In this document: positions 18,081-28,386 of the stretch, piece by piece
How positions within the stretch are numbered: the stretch's first letter is position 1
How the letters are laid out: every line of letters starts with the position of its first letter
DNA from: Rhodothermus marinus
GTDB taxonomy: Bacteria; Bacteroidota; Rhodothermia; Rhodothermales; Rhodothermaceae
NCBI RefSeq assembly: GCF_009936275.1
Contig: NZ_AP019797.1
Coordinates: forward strand, 1,417,501-1,481,500
DNA: 64,000 nucleotides
Direction of reading: 5' to 3'
Notes under the pieces: model-generated
What the model saw: the letters and a program-made list of their open reading frames with translations, nothing else
What the model was told of the DNA's origin: nothing
Databases searched by the model: none
Made by a program: the position numbers and the translations under genes

Positions 18081-19355
18081 ATGAACTGGAAGGGTTTTTC
18101 ACAGATGCGACGCTGGTGGGCGAGCTGGAAGGAGCGGATCGGAAGGCCGGGCGACTGCGCGCTGGTGCTCAGTGGAGGTGGGGCGCGCTCGGCCTATCAG
18201 GCGGGTGTGCTGCACTACATCGCCGAAGCGTTTCCGGACCGGGCCTTTACGATCATGACGGGTGTGTCGGCGGGGGCGATCAATGCGGCACAACTGGCCA
18301 ACCATACGGGCACGTTCCCGGAAGCGGCTGCCCGGCTGGTGCAGACCTGGCGGGCCGTGCGCCTCGAAGACGTGATGGAGCCGGAATCGCGCTGGAAGGT
18401 GCTGCGCACGCTACTGCGGCGAGCCCGCTCGAACGGAGAACAGCCGCTCCCGGAAGACACGCTGCGGGGCCTGGTGGACAATGCGCCGCTGCGGGCCTTT
18501 CTGAAGCGCCATCTGCAGACGACCGACGGCCGGCTGCACGGCGTGGCCTTCAACCTGAAGCGCGGCACGCTCCGGGCCTTTGCCGTGACGACCACCAACT
18601 ACTCGACGGGGCAGTCGGTCACCTGGGTGGAAGGCCGCGACATTCACGACTGGGAGCTACCCGATCGCCGGGGTGTGCGGACTGAACTGACCGTCGAGCA
18701 CATCCTGGCGTCGGCCGCGCTTCCGCTGGTCTTTCCGGCCATCAGGCTGGGCGACGCCTGGTACGGCGACGGGGGTATCAGTCTGCTGACGCCGCTAGCG
18801 CCGGCCATTCATCTGGGCGCCGATGCCATTCTGGCCATCTCGACGCGCTACAAGCGCAGCCAGGCGGAAGGCGATGCGCACGACGTGGCGGGCTACCCGC
18901 CGGCCGCGCAGATCCTGGGCCTCATGCTCAACGCCATCTTTCTGGACACGCTCGACCAGGACGCAGCCATGCTGGAGCGAATCAACCGCCTGGTGAAGAA
19001 ACTTCCCCCGCACCGACGCGACGGACTCCGGCCGATCCGCCTGTTGATCCTGCGGCCTTCGGTAGATCTGGGCAAGCTGGCCGCCAACTACCGACCGCCG
19101 CTCAAGGGAGCGCTCCGCTTTCTCACCTGGGGGCTGGGGGCTACCGAGACGAAGACGCCCGACTCGCTCAGCATGATGCTGTTCGATCCGGGCTACATTG
19201 CACAACTGCTGGAGATCGGCTACGAGGATGCCCGGCGCCAGCACGACCGCATCGCCGCCTTTCTGGAGGGCGCACCGCGGCGGCCGCCCGGCAACGGACA
19301 CCCGGCCGAAACCCCGGAAGTCAGTGGCGCGGAAACACCACCCGCAGTCCGATAA
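18081..19355 (+). CDS. Patatin-like phospholipase
   Basis: A 424-residue cytoplasmic or membrane-associated lipid hydrolase from the ATG at 18081; an earlier in-frame ATG (18015) adds 22 residues with no family match. The patatin elements are present: oxyanion-hole GGGARSAYQAG, nucleophile Ser63 in GVSAG, and catalytic Asp230 in YGDGG. Patatins cleave acyl chains from phospholipids or other lipids. The C-terminal 130 residues are family-typical but not catalytic. The last 35 bases overlap the convergent S9 peptidase gene. Confidence 0.85.
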   Translation: MNWKGFSQMRRWWASWKERIGRPGDCALVLSGGGARSAYQAGVLHYIAEAFPDRAFTIMTGVSAGAINAAQLANHTGTFPEAAARLVQTWRAVRLEDVMEPESRWKVLRTLLRRARSNGEQPLPEDTLRGLVDNAPLRAFLKRHLQTTDGRLHGVAFNLKRGTLRAFAVTTTNYSTGQSVTWVEGRDIHDWELPDRRGVRTELTVEHILASAALPLVFPAIRLGDAWYGDGGISLLTPLAPAIHLGADAILAISTRYKRSQAEGDAHDVAGYPPAAQILGLMLNAIFLDTLDQDAAMLERINRLVKKLPPHRRDGLRPIRLLILRPSVDLGKLAANYRPPLKGALRFLTWGLGATETKTPDSLSMMLFDPGYIAQLLEIGYEDARRQHDRIAAFLEGAPRRPPGNGHPAETPEVSGAETPPAVR

Positions 19356-22065
19356 AGGCCGGGGGCGGCGCCGGCACTTCCTTCGTGCGTGGATCGCGTA
19401 CCGTGACGGCCGAGGCGCCGGAGGGTTGCAGGCGACCGTCTTCGCCTACCGCCCACTCGGCCACGTTGCCGTCCAGGTCGTACAGCAGCGGCGCGTCCGG
19501 GTCTTTTGCGTTACCCGGTGGACGTGATCCGACGGGCAGTAGCAGTTCGTCCGGCCGAAAGTCGGCCAGCACGTCTTCCAGTTGTCGGCGCTCGTCCGGG
19601 TTGGGCGTGTAGCCCAGCCAGTAGGCCAGCGTGTTTTCTGAAGCGCCGGCTTTCCGCTGCAGCTTTTCCAGTTCGGCCACGGTGGGCAGCCGGTAGGGCT
19701 GGCCGGTCTGGCGGCGGAGCCAGGCCACGTAGGCGCGCGCTTCGTCGGCCGTGATGCCGCTGGCCGGATAGTTTTCGGTGCCGGGCGGCACGGGGTAGTC
19801 CGGCTTGAAGGCCCGGAACTGCGCCCGCGTCACCTCGAAGCGGCCGACCCACAGCGTGTCGTCCAGTCGAACCATTTCCGGAAGCAACATGCCGTTCTGT
19901 TCGACCCCGTAGCGTCCGTCGGCCGTCCGGGCGATCCGGCGGGCCCGCAGCTTCAGCGCCAGCGGGGCGCTTTCGGGCAGCACGCGCCGGCGCAGGCGCT
20001 CGGCCATCGACGTGCGGCCGAACAGGTAGGTGTCGGCCCAGGCCAGGTCTTCTTCCATCTTGCGCTTCTGATGCGAGGGACGCCGGAAGCCGTGCGGCTC
20101 GCCGGGATACAGGATGAAGCGGACAGGCGCCTTCCCCAGCTGCTGGAGCGCCCGGTAGTGTTGCCAGCCCTGCTCGGTGGGCACGGCCGTGTCCTGATCG
20201 CCGAAGTGAATCAGCGTGGGGGTGACGACCCGGTGCAGCCGGAAAAGCGGGCTTTTGGCGATGTAGTGGTCCAGACGCTCCCACGGCGGCCCGCCGAAGT
20301 AGGAATCGTCGAAGCTGACGCCGAACGCGCAGTTGCCGTAGTCCGAGATCCAGTTCACATCGCCCGCGCCCGGCATGGCCACCTTGAAGCGCTCCGGATA
20401 CTCGACGGTCAGTGCGATGGTCAGGATGGCCCCGTTCGACCAGCCCATCACGCCCAGCGAGTCGGGATCGACCAGCCCCTGCGCTACCAGGTGCTCGATG
20501 CCCTTGATGATGTCGGGCAGCTCCAGCTCGTAGTAGCGTCCTTTGATCGACTCGACGAACTCCAGCCCGTGGTGGCCGCTCCCGTGGTAGTTGGGCCGGA
20601 GCACGAAGGCACCGCGCTGGGCCCAGAGCGGCGGATAGACCGTCCAGTCGGCCCGCCAGGCGTCCAGATCGACGCCGCTGGGTCCACCGTGAATGACCAC
20701 CATCAGCGGATGGCGGCGGCCCGGCCGGTAGTTGAAGGGATAGTACAGGATCCCGTTGACCGTGTCGCCTTCGGCGCCTTCCCAGTAGATCACCTCGGCG
20801 CGGGGGATGGGGTAGTCTTTGAGGTAGGTATTGAGGCGCACGAAGGGCCGAACGTTGGTCAGCCGGCCGCGGCGGTAGGTGCCTACCAGATATTGCGGCA
20901 GCGAGTCGGCGCGGGAGTACACGAAGGCGATCGTGTGGCCGTCGGGGCCGATCCGGATCGACGTGCTGTGGCGCAGGCGTGCGTCCGAAACGGGGTGGGT
21001 ACGCCAGCCATCGGCCGTCTTTTCGTAGAAGCGAGGCTCCATACGCGGACCGGCCGCCAGTTGCACATGGACGCCGCCCTCGGTCACCTGGTAGCCTCCG
21101 TAGCCGACGCCCGCGTCCCAGCCGAGCGGCACTTCCGTGTAGGTACGCCGGGCGACGTCGAAGTAGTAGAGCTTCGTGATCCCGGCGCCTTCGTTTTCTG
21201 GATCCGAGGAGAACTCGTCGCTTGCATAGAAGCCGGACCCGTCGCGCGTCCACACGAAGCGTTCCGGATCAAAGTAGCGCTCGGCGAAGATCTCGACGGT
21301 CTCGTTGCGCTCAAGGTCCAGCAGGTACTGGCGGGGCTGGTGCCGCGCGTCGGCATCGACCGGATGTGGATCGATGCTGTAGACGATAAAGCGTCCCGTC
21401 GGATTGACGGCAAATTCCAGGATTTCTCCTTCGTTTTCCGTCAGCCGCTCGATTTTCTTCGAGTCAATGGCTATGCGGAAAAGCCGTACGGGGTAGAATT
21501 CGGTGGTGTCCTCGACGGCCTGCGCGTCGTCTTTCTGCTTTTTGCGCTGCTGTTCGTCGTAGGTGGGCGTTTCGCGGGCGGCAAAGACCAGTCGCGTGCT
21601 GTCGAACCAGGCGAAGTCCTGCACCGGCACGTCCAGTTCGGTCAGGCGGTAGGGCTCGCCGCCGAAGGTGTCGAGCAGCCAGAGCTGGCTTCCCTGTGTT
21701 TTGTCGTCGTCGTCGGTCTTACGCGACGAGAGAAAAGCAATGTAACGGCCGTCCGGGCTCCACTGGGGGTTGTGGTTGTTGCCGCTGCGCGTGAGCTGGA
21801 CGGTCAGTGGCAGCCCGTCGGTGCCTTTCTGGTCCAGATAGGTCAGAAACAGGTCGGTCTCGAAGCGATCTTCGTCGAAGTTGGCCCGGCGGCGCACCCA
21901 CACGATGCGCCGCCCGTCGGGGGCGATCTCCAGGTCGGTAAGCGTCTCCTGACGCAGGATGTCCTCGACGGTCCAGGTGTGCTTCGACTGGGCGTGGGCC
22001 GCAAGCACAGAAACAAGCACAGAAAGCAGCAAAAAGGCCAGGCCGATTCCAATTCGCCGCAGCAT
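19321..22065 (-). CDS. S9 prolyl-oligopeptidase-type peptidase fused to a formylglycine-generating-enzyme-like domain
   Basis: A 914-residue protein with a signal peptide (ends AAHAQ). Residues about 30-400 form a WD40-like propeller (PQWSPDGRYIAFLSS). Residues about 430-700 are an alpha/beta hydrolase with the triad Ser543 (GWSNGA), Asp625 (FGDQDTAVP) and His658 (GEPHGFRRP), as in acylaminoacyl/prolyl peptidases. Residues about 715-914 match the FGE/SUMF family: VGRFEVTRAQFRAF, YRLPTVAELEK, LYDLDGNVAEW and FIGLRVVF. That domain has no cysteine, so it cannot do FGE chemistry and is probably a binding or structural module. It is unusual as a fusion. It overlaps the patatin gene tail-to-tail by 35 bases. 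Confidence 0.85.
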   Translation of the reverse strand: MLRRIGIGLAFLLLSVLVSVLAAHAQSKHTWTVEDILRQETLTDLEIAPDGRRIVWVRRRANFDEDRFETDLFLTYLDQKGTDGLPLTVQLTRSGNNHNPQWSPDGRYIAFLSSRKTDDDDKTQGSQLWLLDTFGGEPYRLTELDVPVQDFAWFDSTRLVFAARETPTYDEQQRKKQKDDAQAVEDTTEFYPVRLFRIAIDSKKIERLTENEGEILEFAVNPTGRFIVYSIDPHPVDADARHQPRQYLLDLERNETVEIFAERYFDPERFVWTRDGSGFYASDEFSSDPENEGAGITKLYYFDVARRTYTEVPLGWDAGVGYGGYQVTEGGVHVQLAAGPRMEPRFYEKTADGWRTHPVSDARLRHSTSIRIGPDGHTIAFVYSRADSLPQYLVGTYRRGRLTNVRPFVRLNTYLKDYPIPRAEVIYWEGAEGDTVNGILYYPFNYRPGRRHPLMVVIHGGPSGVDLDAWRADWTVYPPLWAQRGAFVLRPNYHGSGHHGLEFVESIKGRYYELELPDIIKGIEHLVAQGLVDPDSLGVMGWSNGAILTIALTVEYPERFKVAMPGAGDVNWISDYGNCAFGVSFDDSYFGGPPWERLDHYIAKSPLFRLHRVVTPTLIHFGDQDTAVPTEQGWQHYRALQQLGKAPVRFILYPGEPHGFRRPSHQKRKMEEDLAWADTYLFGRTSMAERLRRRVLPESAPLALKLRARRIARTADGRYGVEQNGMLLPEMVRLDDTLWVGRFEVTRAQFRAFKPDYPVPPGTENYPASGITADEARAYVAWLRRQTGQPYRLPTVAELEKLQRKAGASENTLAYWLGYTPNPDERRQLEDVLADFRPDELLLPVGSRPPGNAKDPDAPLLYDLDGNVAEWAVGEDGRLQPSGASAVTVRDPRTKEVPAPPPAFIGLRVVFPRH

Positions 22066-22101
22066 GACTTCCGGTAGGCTTGTCGCTGTCAGGGGACGGG
22101 C

Positions 22102-22962
22102 TTAATCTACAAAAGCGCCCGATTCGATGGGGGCAAGTACCTGGCGGCACAGATCCAGGAAGAATGTTTTTTCATCGAAGCGGGCGCCGGGGCCGATGCG
22201 CACGCCTACCTGGCGCAGGTGATCAACCCGCAGCGTGCCCAGAAAACGGCCCCATCGGGCGCTCCGGACCGAGACGTAGCCGTCGTTGAGGCCTTCACGT
22301 TGGTAGATGTAGCGGGCCAGCGGGGCGATGCAGGGCGTGATGGGTACGTCGGTGCCGGGACCGGCTATGCCCGCCCAGGAGAAGCAGGGGACGTCCGGGT
22401 GATCGGGCACCTCCGCGTTGAACACTTCGGTCACGTAGGCCGGGGTCAGTTGTGCGACGGTATCCAGCAGGGCGGTGGGCTCGTCGGGCAACAGCAGGTG
22501 GCTGAGGCGTCGGGCCAGGCGCTCCAGCCAGCGCCGCACGGTTGCGGGACGCTTCAGCACCAGCTCGGCCAGTGCGGTGCCCCGGTGGGGCGTGGCGATC
22601 GTGATCAGCGAGGCGACGTGCCGGTAGCCGTCGAGTCGGGCGATCAGGTAGCGGGCGTCGAGTCCCCCCATGGAATGGGCGACCAGGTGAGCTTTCGGGG
22701 CGCGTGTCTCCTCAAGGACGTGCTGCAGGTATTGCCGCCAGCGCTCGGCGCGTCGGGCCATCGGCGCGTACGGGGCCACGTTGGGGGCGTAGGCCCGGAT
22801 GCCGTGCCGCCGCAGGTGTTCGGCAATGGGATGCAGCTGGCTCGGACGCCAGGGCAGGGCCAGTGCCCCCAGTCCGTGCATCAGCAGCACCGGATAGCGC
22901 AGGGGCACGACCGGCGGCTCAGGAAAAGCCGGTGCCCGGATCCGGAGGCGTGCCGCACCCAT
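22102..22962 (-). CDS. Alpha/beta-hydrolase, triacylglycerol-lipase-like
   Basis: A 286-residue hydrolase. YPVLLMHGLGALALPW holds the oxyanion-hole HG, AHSMGGLDARYL contains the nucleophile Ser, and ATPHRGTALAEL is a second lipase landmark; the late His is probably in VDHLRQVG. The order resembles bacterial true lipases of family I. No signal peptide is evident, so it may act inside the cell or be exported in another way. It follows the GH2 gene on the same strand with only nine bases between them, so the two are likely cotranscribed. Confidence 0.75.
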   Translation of the reverse strand: MGAARLRIRAPAFPEPPVVPLRYPVLLMHGLGALALPWRPSQLHPIAEHLRRHGIRAYAPNVAPYAPMARRAERWRQYLQHVLEETRAPKAHLVAHSMGGLDARYLIARLDGYRHVASLITIATPHRGTALAELVLKRPATVRRWLERLARRLSHLLLPDEPTALLDTVAQLTPAYVTEVFNAEVPDHPDVPCFSWAGIAGPGTDVPITPCIAPLARYIYQREGLNDGYVSVRSARWGRFLGTLRVDHLRQVGVRIGPGARFDEKTFFLDLCRQVLAPIESGAFVD

Positions 22963-22971
22963 AGGCTGGCT

Positions 22972-24786
22972 TCAATCGTTGATCGCGCTCTGGGCCAGCT
23001 CCCGGTAAAACGCCTGCAGCACGTAGAAGGCCTGCTTGCGCTGACCGCGATCCGAGATCACGCCCTTCCGGTTCCAGTAGTCCTGAATGCGCGCCAGCGG
23101 TCGCCGCGGCGAGCGAAAATCCTTCAGAATCCACGGCGACATGCCCACCAGAAACGGAATCCGCCGCAGCATGGCGATCTGTTCCCGGTAGAGCCGCGCC
23201 TGGTACTCCTCGGTCCAGATCTGCTCGGCCGGCCCGTGAAAGCCCGCCTTCGCCCCGCCGCCCCACTCGCTCATGATGAGCGGCTTGTCGTAGGCGTTTT
23301 GCCAGACCACGCGCCGCGCCTTCTCGGGCGGCCCGTCGTACCAGCCGATGTACTCGTTGTTGCCCAGCACGTCCAGGTAGCGGCTCAGTTCGTCGTCGAT
23401 CACGATCGTCGTGTCGTTCACGTAGCGGTGCTCCAGCGCGGCCGTTACCAGCCGCGTCGGGTCCAGCCGACGTGCCTCGTCGATCAGTGTGCGCAGAAAG
23501 CGCAGCCGCGCCTCGCCGCGCGGCGTCTCGTTGGCCACCGACCAGAGAATCACGGCCGCCCGATTTTTGTCGCGTGTGATCAGCTCACGCAGTTGCTGAC
23601 GCGCCAGCTCCAGCGTGTGCGGGTTCTCCCACTGGATCGTCCAGTAGACCGGAATCTCGGCCCACACCAGCAGGCCCATCGCCTCGGCCGTGCGTACCAT
23701 GGCTTCGTTGTGCGGATAGTGCGCCAGCCGCACGAAGTTGCAGCCCAGCTCGCGCGCCCAGCCCAGCAGCACGCGGGCGTCCTCCTCGGAAAAGGCCCGC
23801 CGTCCCTCGAAAGGCGCCTCCTCGTGGATCGAAATGCCCCGCAGAAAAATGGGGCGGCCGTTGAGCAACAGCTCGGTGCCCCGGGTCTCGATCGTCCGAA
23901 AGCCGATCGAGTCGACCACGGTCTCGTAGCGCGTGGCCAGTTCGACCCGGTAGCGGCGCGGGTGCGCTGGACTCCAGCGCTCGAGCCGCTCCGGCACACG
24001 CAGCCGGAACGTACCGCGACCGCTCGTGTCGGGCCGGATCGTCTGCACAAGCCCCAGCTCTGGAAGGCGGAGCGTCACCGTCAGCGTGCGCTCGGGACCG
24101 TCGAGCTGCACCCAGCCCGCAAGAAACGACGGGTCCGCCGGATCGAGCTGCACGAAATAGTCGCGCACGAACGTGCGGGGCGTCTCCACCAGCAGCACGC
24201 GCCGCGTCAGCCCACCATAGTTCCACCAGTCCATGTTGTCGGTGGGGACGCCCTCGGCGCGGCGACGGTTGTTCACGTAGACGACCAGATCATTTTCGCC
24301 GTCGCGGACAAGCTCTGTGATTTCAAAATTGAACGGGGTAAAGCCGCCTTCGTGGCGGCCCAGCACCTGACCGTTGAGGGCCACGATGGCCTCGTAGTTG
24401 GCCGCCCCGAAGTAGAGAAACAGCCGCCGATCGGCCGGGAGGCGATAGGTGAAAGTGCGCTGGTACCAGACGGTGCCCTCGTAGAAGAAAAGTTCGGGGC
24501 GCTGGCTGTTCCAGTCGCCGGGCACCTCCAGGCGCGGGGCGTCTTCGAAGCTGTACTCGATGCGATCGGCCGGATGCTGGGGGCGGCGGTGGCGGAAAAA
24601 GCCGTTAGGGTCGGGCGTGTTGCGGTAGGTGCGGTAGCCCACGTCGTAGGGATCGACGATGGCGGCCCAGCTTCCATGCAGTGAGGTGGTCCGGCGGCCG
24701 TCCACGTTGATGATGAGCGGGTCAGGCTGAGCATGGGCGGCCCCGACCAGCCAGCCCAGCAGAAGCAACAGAAAGTAGCGGCGCAT
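22972..24786 (-). CDS. Glycoside hydrolase family 2, beta-glucuronidase/galactosidase type
   Basis: A 604-residue enzyme with a signal peptide (ends GAAHAQ). It has the GH2 order: jelly-roll sugar-binding domain (about 30-215), immunoglobulin-like domain (about 216-310) and TIM barrel (about 311-604). The acid/base is Glu420 in WSVANETP and the nucleophile is Glu507 in IMSEWGGG. The length and single barrel resemble UidA-type beta-glucuronidases more than LacZ (about 1020). It is exported, so it probably acts on glycosides or polysaccharide fragments outside the cytoplasm. The substrate is uncertain. It leads a two-gene unit with the lipase downstream. Confidence 0.88.
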   Translation of the reverse strand: MRRYFLLLLLGWLVGAAHAQPDPLIINVDGRRTTSLHGSWAAIVDPYDVGYRTYRNTPDPNGFFRHRRPQHPADRIEYSFEDAPRLEVPGDWNSQRPELFFYEGTVWYQRTFTYRLPADRRLFLYFGAANYEAIVALNGQVLGRHEGGFTPFNFEITELVRDGENDLVVYVNNRRRAEGVPTDNMDWWNYGGLTRRVLLVETPRTFVRDYFVQLDPADPSFLAGWVQLDGPERTLTVTLRLPELGLVQTIRPDTSGRGTFRLRVPERLERWSPAHPRRYRVELATRYETVVDSIGFRTIETRGTELLLNGRPIFLRGISIHEEAPFEGRRAFSEEDARVLLGWARELGCNFVRLAHYPHNEAMVRTAEAMGLLVWAEIPVYWTIQWENPHTLELARQQLRELITRDKNRAAVILWSVANETPRGEARLRFLRTLIDEARRLDPTRLVTAALEHRYVNDTTIVIDDELSRYLDVLGNNEYIGWYDGPPEKARRVVWQNAYDKPLIMSEWGGGAKAGFHGPAEQIWTEEYQARLYREQIAMLRRIPFLVGMSPWILKDFRSPRRPLARIQDYWNRKGVISDRGQRKQAFYVLQAFYRELAQSAIND

Positions 24787-24866
24787 GGCTTCGATGAAGG
24801 GAAAGATTTCTTACAGCGGCTCCTGTCGAAGCCTACGCAATTTTGCGAAAGGAATCAACGTACCGG

Positions 24867-25481
24867 TTAATGCACCAGCCAGAGCAGCAGGGCGACGGCG
24901 AGTGGCACGCGCAGGTTGTCGTTGAGCGGAAGCGGCAGCACTTCCAGCACGGTGGCCAGCAGGGCGGCCAGCACGGCGTGCAGCGGGGGGACGGGAAAGA
25001 AAAGGGCCGTGAGCAGCGCCGCGCCGAAAAAGGCGAGCGACCCTTCGATGGTGCGGCGGCTTCCGGGCCAGCGGTGGCGTCCGAAGCGGCGCCCCACGAC
25101 GGCCGCGGCCGCATCGCCCACCATGAAGACGGCAAAGGCCGTGGCGGCCAGCGGCAGTGGAAACAGCGTGGCCAGCAGCGCGCTGGAGAGCAGCACCCAG
25201 GTGGCGCCGTTGATGGCGATGGGACCGCCGGGCGGCGGCAGTTCCTCGGGGCGCATCATACCGCCAAAGATTTCTCGGATGAAGCGGTGAAAGGTCGGCC
25301 AGCGGGCGCGCAGCACATCGGCCCCGAGGGCCGCCAGTGCCAGTGGCCAGAGCACGGCCAGCGCCGTCGGGCGCGTCACGTGCAGCATGCCGATCGGGAT
25401 GCTCAGCGCCAGCAGGTGCAGCGCCTTGCGGAGCAACTCGCCCCGATAGGACAGAGACGCGGTCTGTGGGACTTCCGCCAT
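24867..25481 (-). CDS. Polyprenol/diacylglycerol kinase-family membrane protein
   Basis: A 204-residue protein from the ATG at 25479-25481; a TTG upstream (25523) would add 14 residues. It has about six membrane segments and the motif VGDAAAAVVGRRFGRHRWPG, followed by RRTIEGSLAFF, which marks the dolichol kinase/CTP-dependent diacylglycerol kinase (SEC59/DGK1-like) group. This family uses CTP to phosphorylate a lipid alcohol, or is related to CdsA. It stands alone, divergent from hemE. The precise lipid is not inferable. Confidence 0.7.
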   Translation of the reverse strand: MAEVPQTASLSYRGELLRKALHLLALSIPIGMLHVTRPTALAVLWPLALAALGADVLRARWPTFHRFIREIFGGMMRPEELPPPGGPIAINGATWVLLSSALLATLFPLPLAATAFAVFMVGDAAAAVVGRRFGRHRWPGSRRTIEGSLAFFGAALLTALFFPVPPLHAVLAALLATVLEVLPLPLNDNLRVPLAVALLLWLVH

Positions 25482-25608
25482 GGTCGTTGCGGCAGACGGT
25501 ACGAGCCTGTCAACGAAACGCAACGATCTTCGGTTCGGATTTAACGAAAAGGGAACCCGACCCGCTGCTTTTCGATAGGCTCAGCGCTTTCACACCGATG
25601 TTTGAGAA

Positions 25609-26676
25609 ATGCCCATGACGGATTTCCCCCCGCTTCAGAACGATCTGTTGCTCCGGGCGGCGCGGCGCGAGCCGGTCGAGCGCACGCCCGTCTGGATCAT
25701 GCGGCAGGCCGGCCGCTACCTTCCCGAGTACCGGGCACTTCGAGCCGACGAGGCCTTTTTCGACGTGGTGCGCACGCCGGAGCTGGCCACCGAGGTGACG
25801 CTGCAGCCGCTGCGGCGCTTTCCGCTCGATGCGGCCATTATTTTTTCCGACATCCTGGTGGTGCCGCAGGCGCTGGGGCTGCGCGTGGAGATGATCCCGG
25901 GCCGCGGGCCGTACTTTCCCGATCCGCTGCGCACGGTTGAAGACCTGCGGCGGCTCCGGCGGCCGGATGTGCGCGAGGCGCTGCGCTATATGCTGGAAGC
26001 GATCACGATGACGCGGAAGGCCCTGGCCGGTCGCGTGCCGCTCATCGGCTTCTGCGGAGCGCCCTGGACGCTCATGGCCTACATGGTGGAGGGCGGAGGC
26101 AGCAAGACGTTCGCCCGCGCCAAGGGCTGGCTCTACCGGCAGCCCGAGGCCAGCCACCGACTGCTTTCGCTGCTGACCGACGTGCTCGTGGAGTTTCTGA
26201 TCGCACAGATCGACGCGGGGGCGCAGGTGGTGCAGGTGTTCGATTCCTGGGCCGGCGTGTTGAGCCCGGACCTGTTTCACACCTTTGCGCTTCCGTACCT
26301 GCGCCGCATCGGCGGGGAGGTCGGGAAGGCCCGGCCCGAGGTGCCGCGCATCGTGTTCGCCCGGGGTGCCCATGCATCGCTGGCCGAACTGGCCGAGGCA
26401 GGTTACGACGTGGTGGGGCTCGACTGGACGATCGACCCGCGCCAGGCCCGACAGCTGACGGGCGGACGTGTGGCCCTGCAGGGCAATCTGGATCCCTGCG
26501 CGCTGTATGCCGAGCCCGAGACGATTCGCCGGCTGACGCACCGGATGCTCGAAGCCTTCGGGCCGCGTGGGCACATCGCCAACCTGGGGCACGGCCTGCA
26601 CCCCGACCACAACCCCGATCACGTGCGCGCCTTCGTAGAAGCCGTGCACGACTACGTACCGGTGGCTTCGGAATGA
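25609..26676 (+). CDS. hemE: Uroporphyrinogen decarboxylase
   Basis: A 355-residue enzyme that converts uroporphyrinogen III to coproporphyrinogen III in heme synthesis. The signature [13 protein letters not shown] lies near the N-terminus (about 24-36), and [20 protein letters not shown] and [11 protein letters not shown] are also family blocks. The length is normal. The start is the ATG at 25609 or the one two codons later (25615); ribosome binding sequence does not decide. hemF, hemH and hemL lie within the next 15 kb but not in one operon. Confidence 0.95.
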   Translation: MPMTDFPPLQNDLLLRAARREPVERTPVWIMRQAGRYLPEYRALRADEAFFDVVRTPELATEVTLQPLRRFPLDAAIIFSDILVVPQALGLRVEMIPGRGPYFPDPLRTVEDLRRLRRPDVREALRYMLEAITMTRKALAGRVPLIGFCGAPWTLMAYMVEGGGSKTFARAKGWLYRQPEASHRLLSLLTDVLVEFLIAQIDAGAQVVQVFDSWAGVLSPDLFHTFALPYLRRIGGEVGKARPEVPRIVFARGAHASLAELAEAGYDVVGLDWTIDPRQARQLTGGRVALQGNLDPCALYAEPETIRRLTHRMLEAFGPRGHIANLGHGLHPDHNPDHVRAFVEAVHDYVPVASE

Positions 26677-26721
26677 GTTATGCCCGCAATGAATCCTGAC
26701 GCTAATTGAGCTGTTTTTTGA

Positions 26722-28313
<1,592 letters not shown>

Positions 28314-28314
28314 C

Positions 28315-28386
28315 CAGGTCATCATCGTAATTTGGCAGCTGTCGCAGCGTGTCCGGCAACTCCTGGCAGAGCTTTCGGGCGAGTAG
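28315..28386 (+). pseudogene. Probable HEPN (DUF86) C-terminal remnant
   Basis: Just beyond the left end of the TnpB element, an open frame without its own start reads VIIVIWQLSQRVRQLLAEL and stops at 28384-28386. This resembles the last helix of HEPN-domain toxin partners (pattern V-D-I-V-W...LP.L...L), which normally follow an MNT gene like the one at 26722-27081. About 85-90 N-terminal residues would be missing. The match is short and made by eye, so the call is tentative. It ends one base from the convergent histidine kinase stop. Confidence 0.4.

Noticed and set aside
20071-22077. A 668-residue plus-strand frame across the S9 peptidase gene
   Set aside because: It mirrors the minus-strand gene and has low-complexity composition with no family motif.
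22219-24684. An 821-residue plus-strand frame across the lipase and GH2 genes
   Set aside because: It spans two well-supported minus-strand genes and shows no motif of its own.
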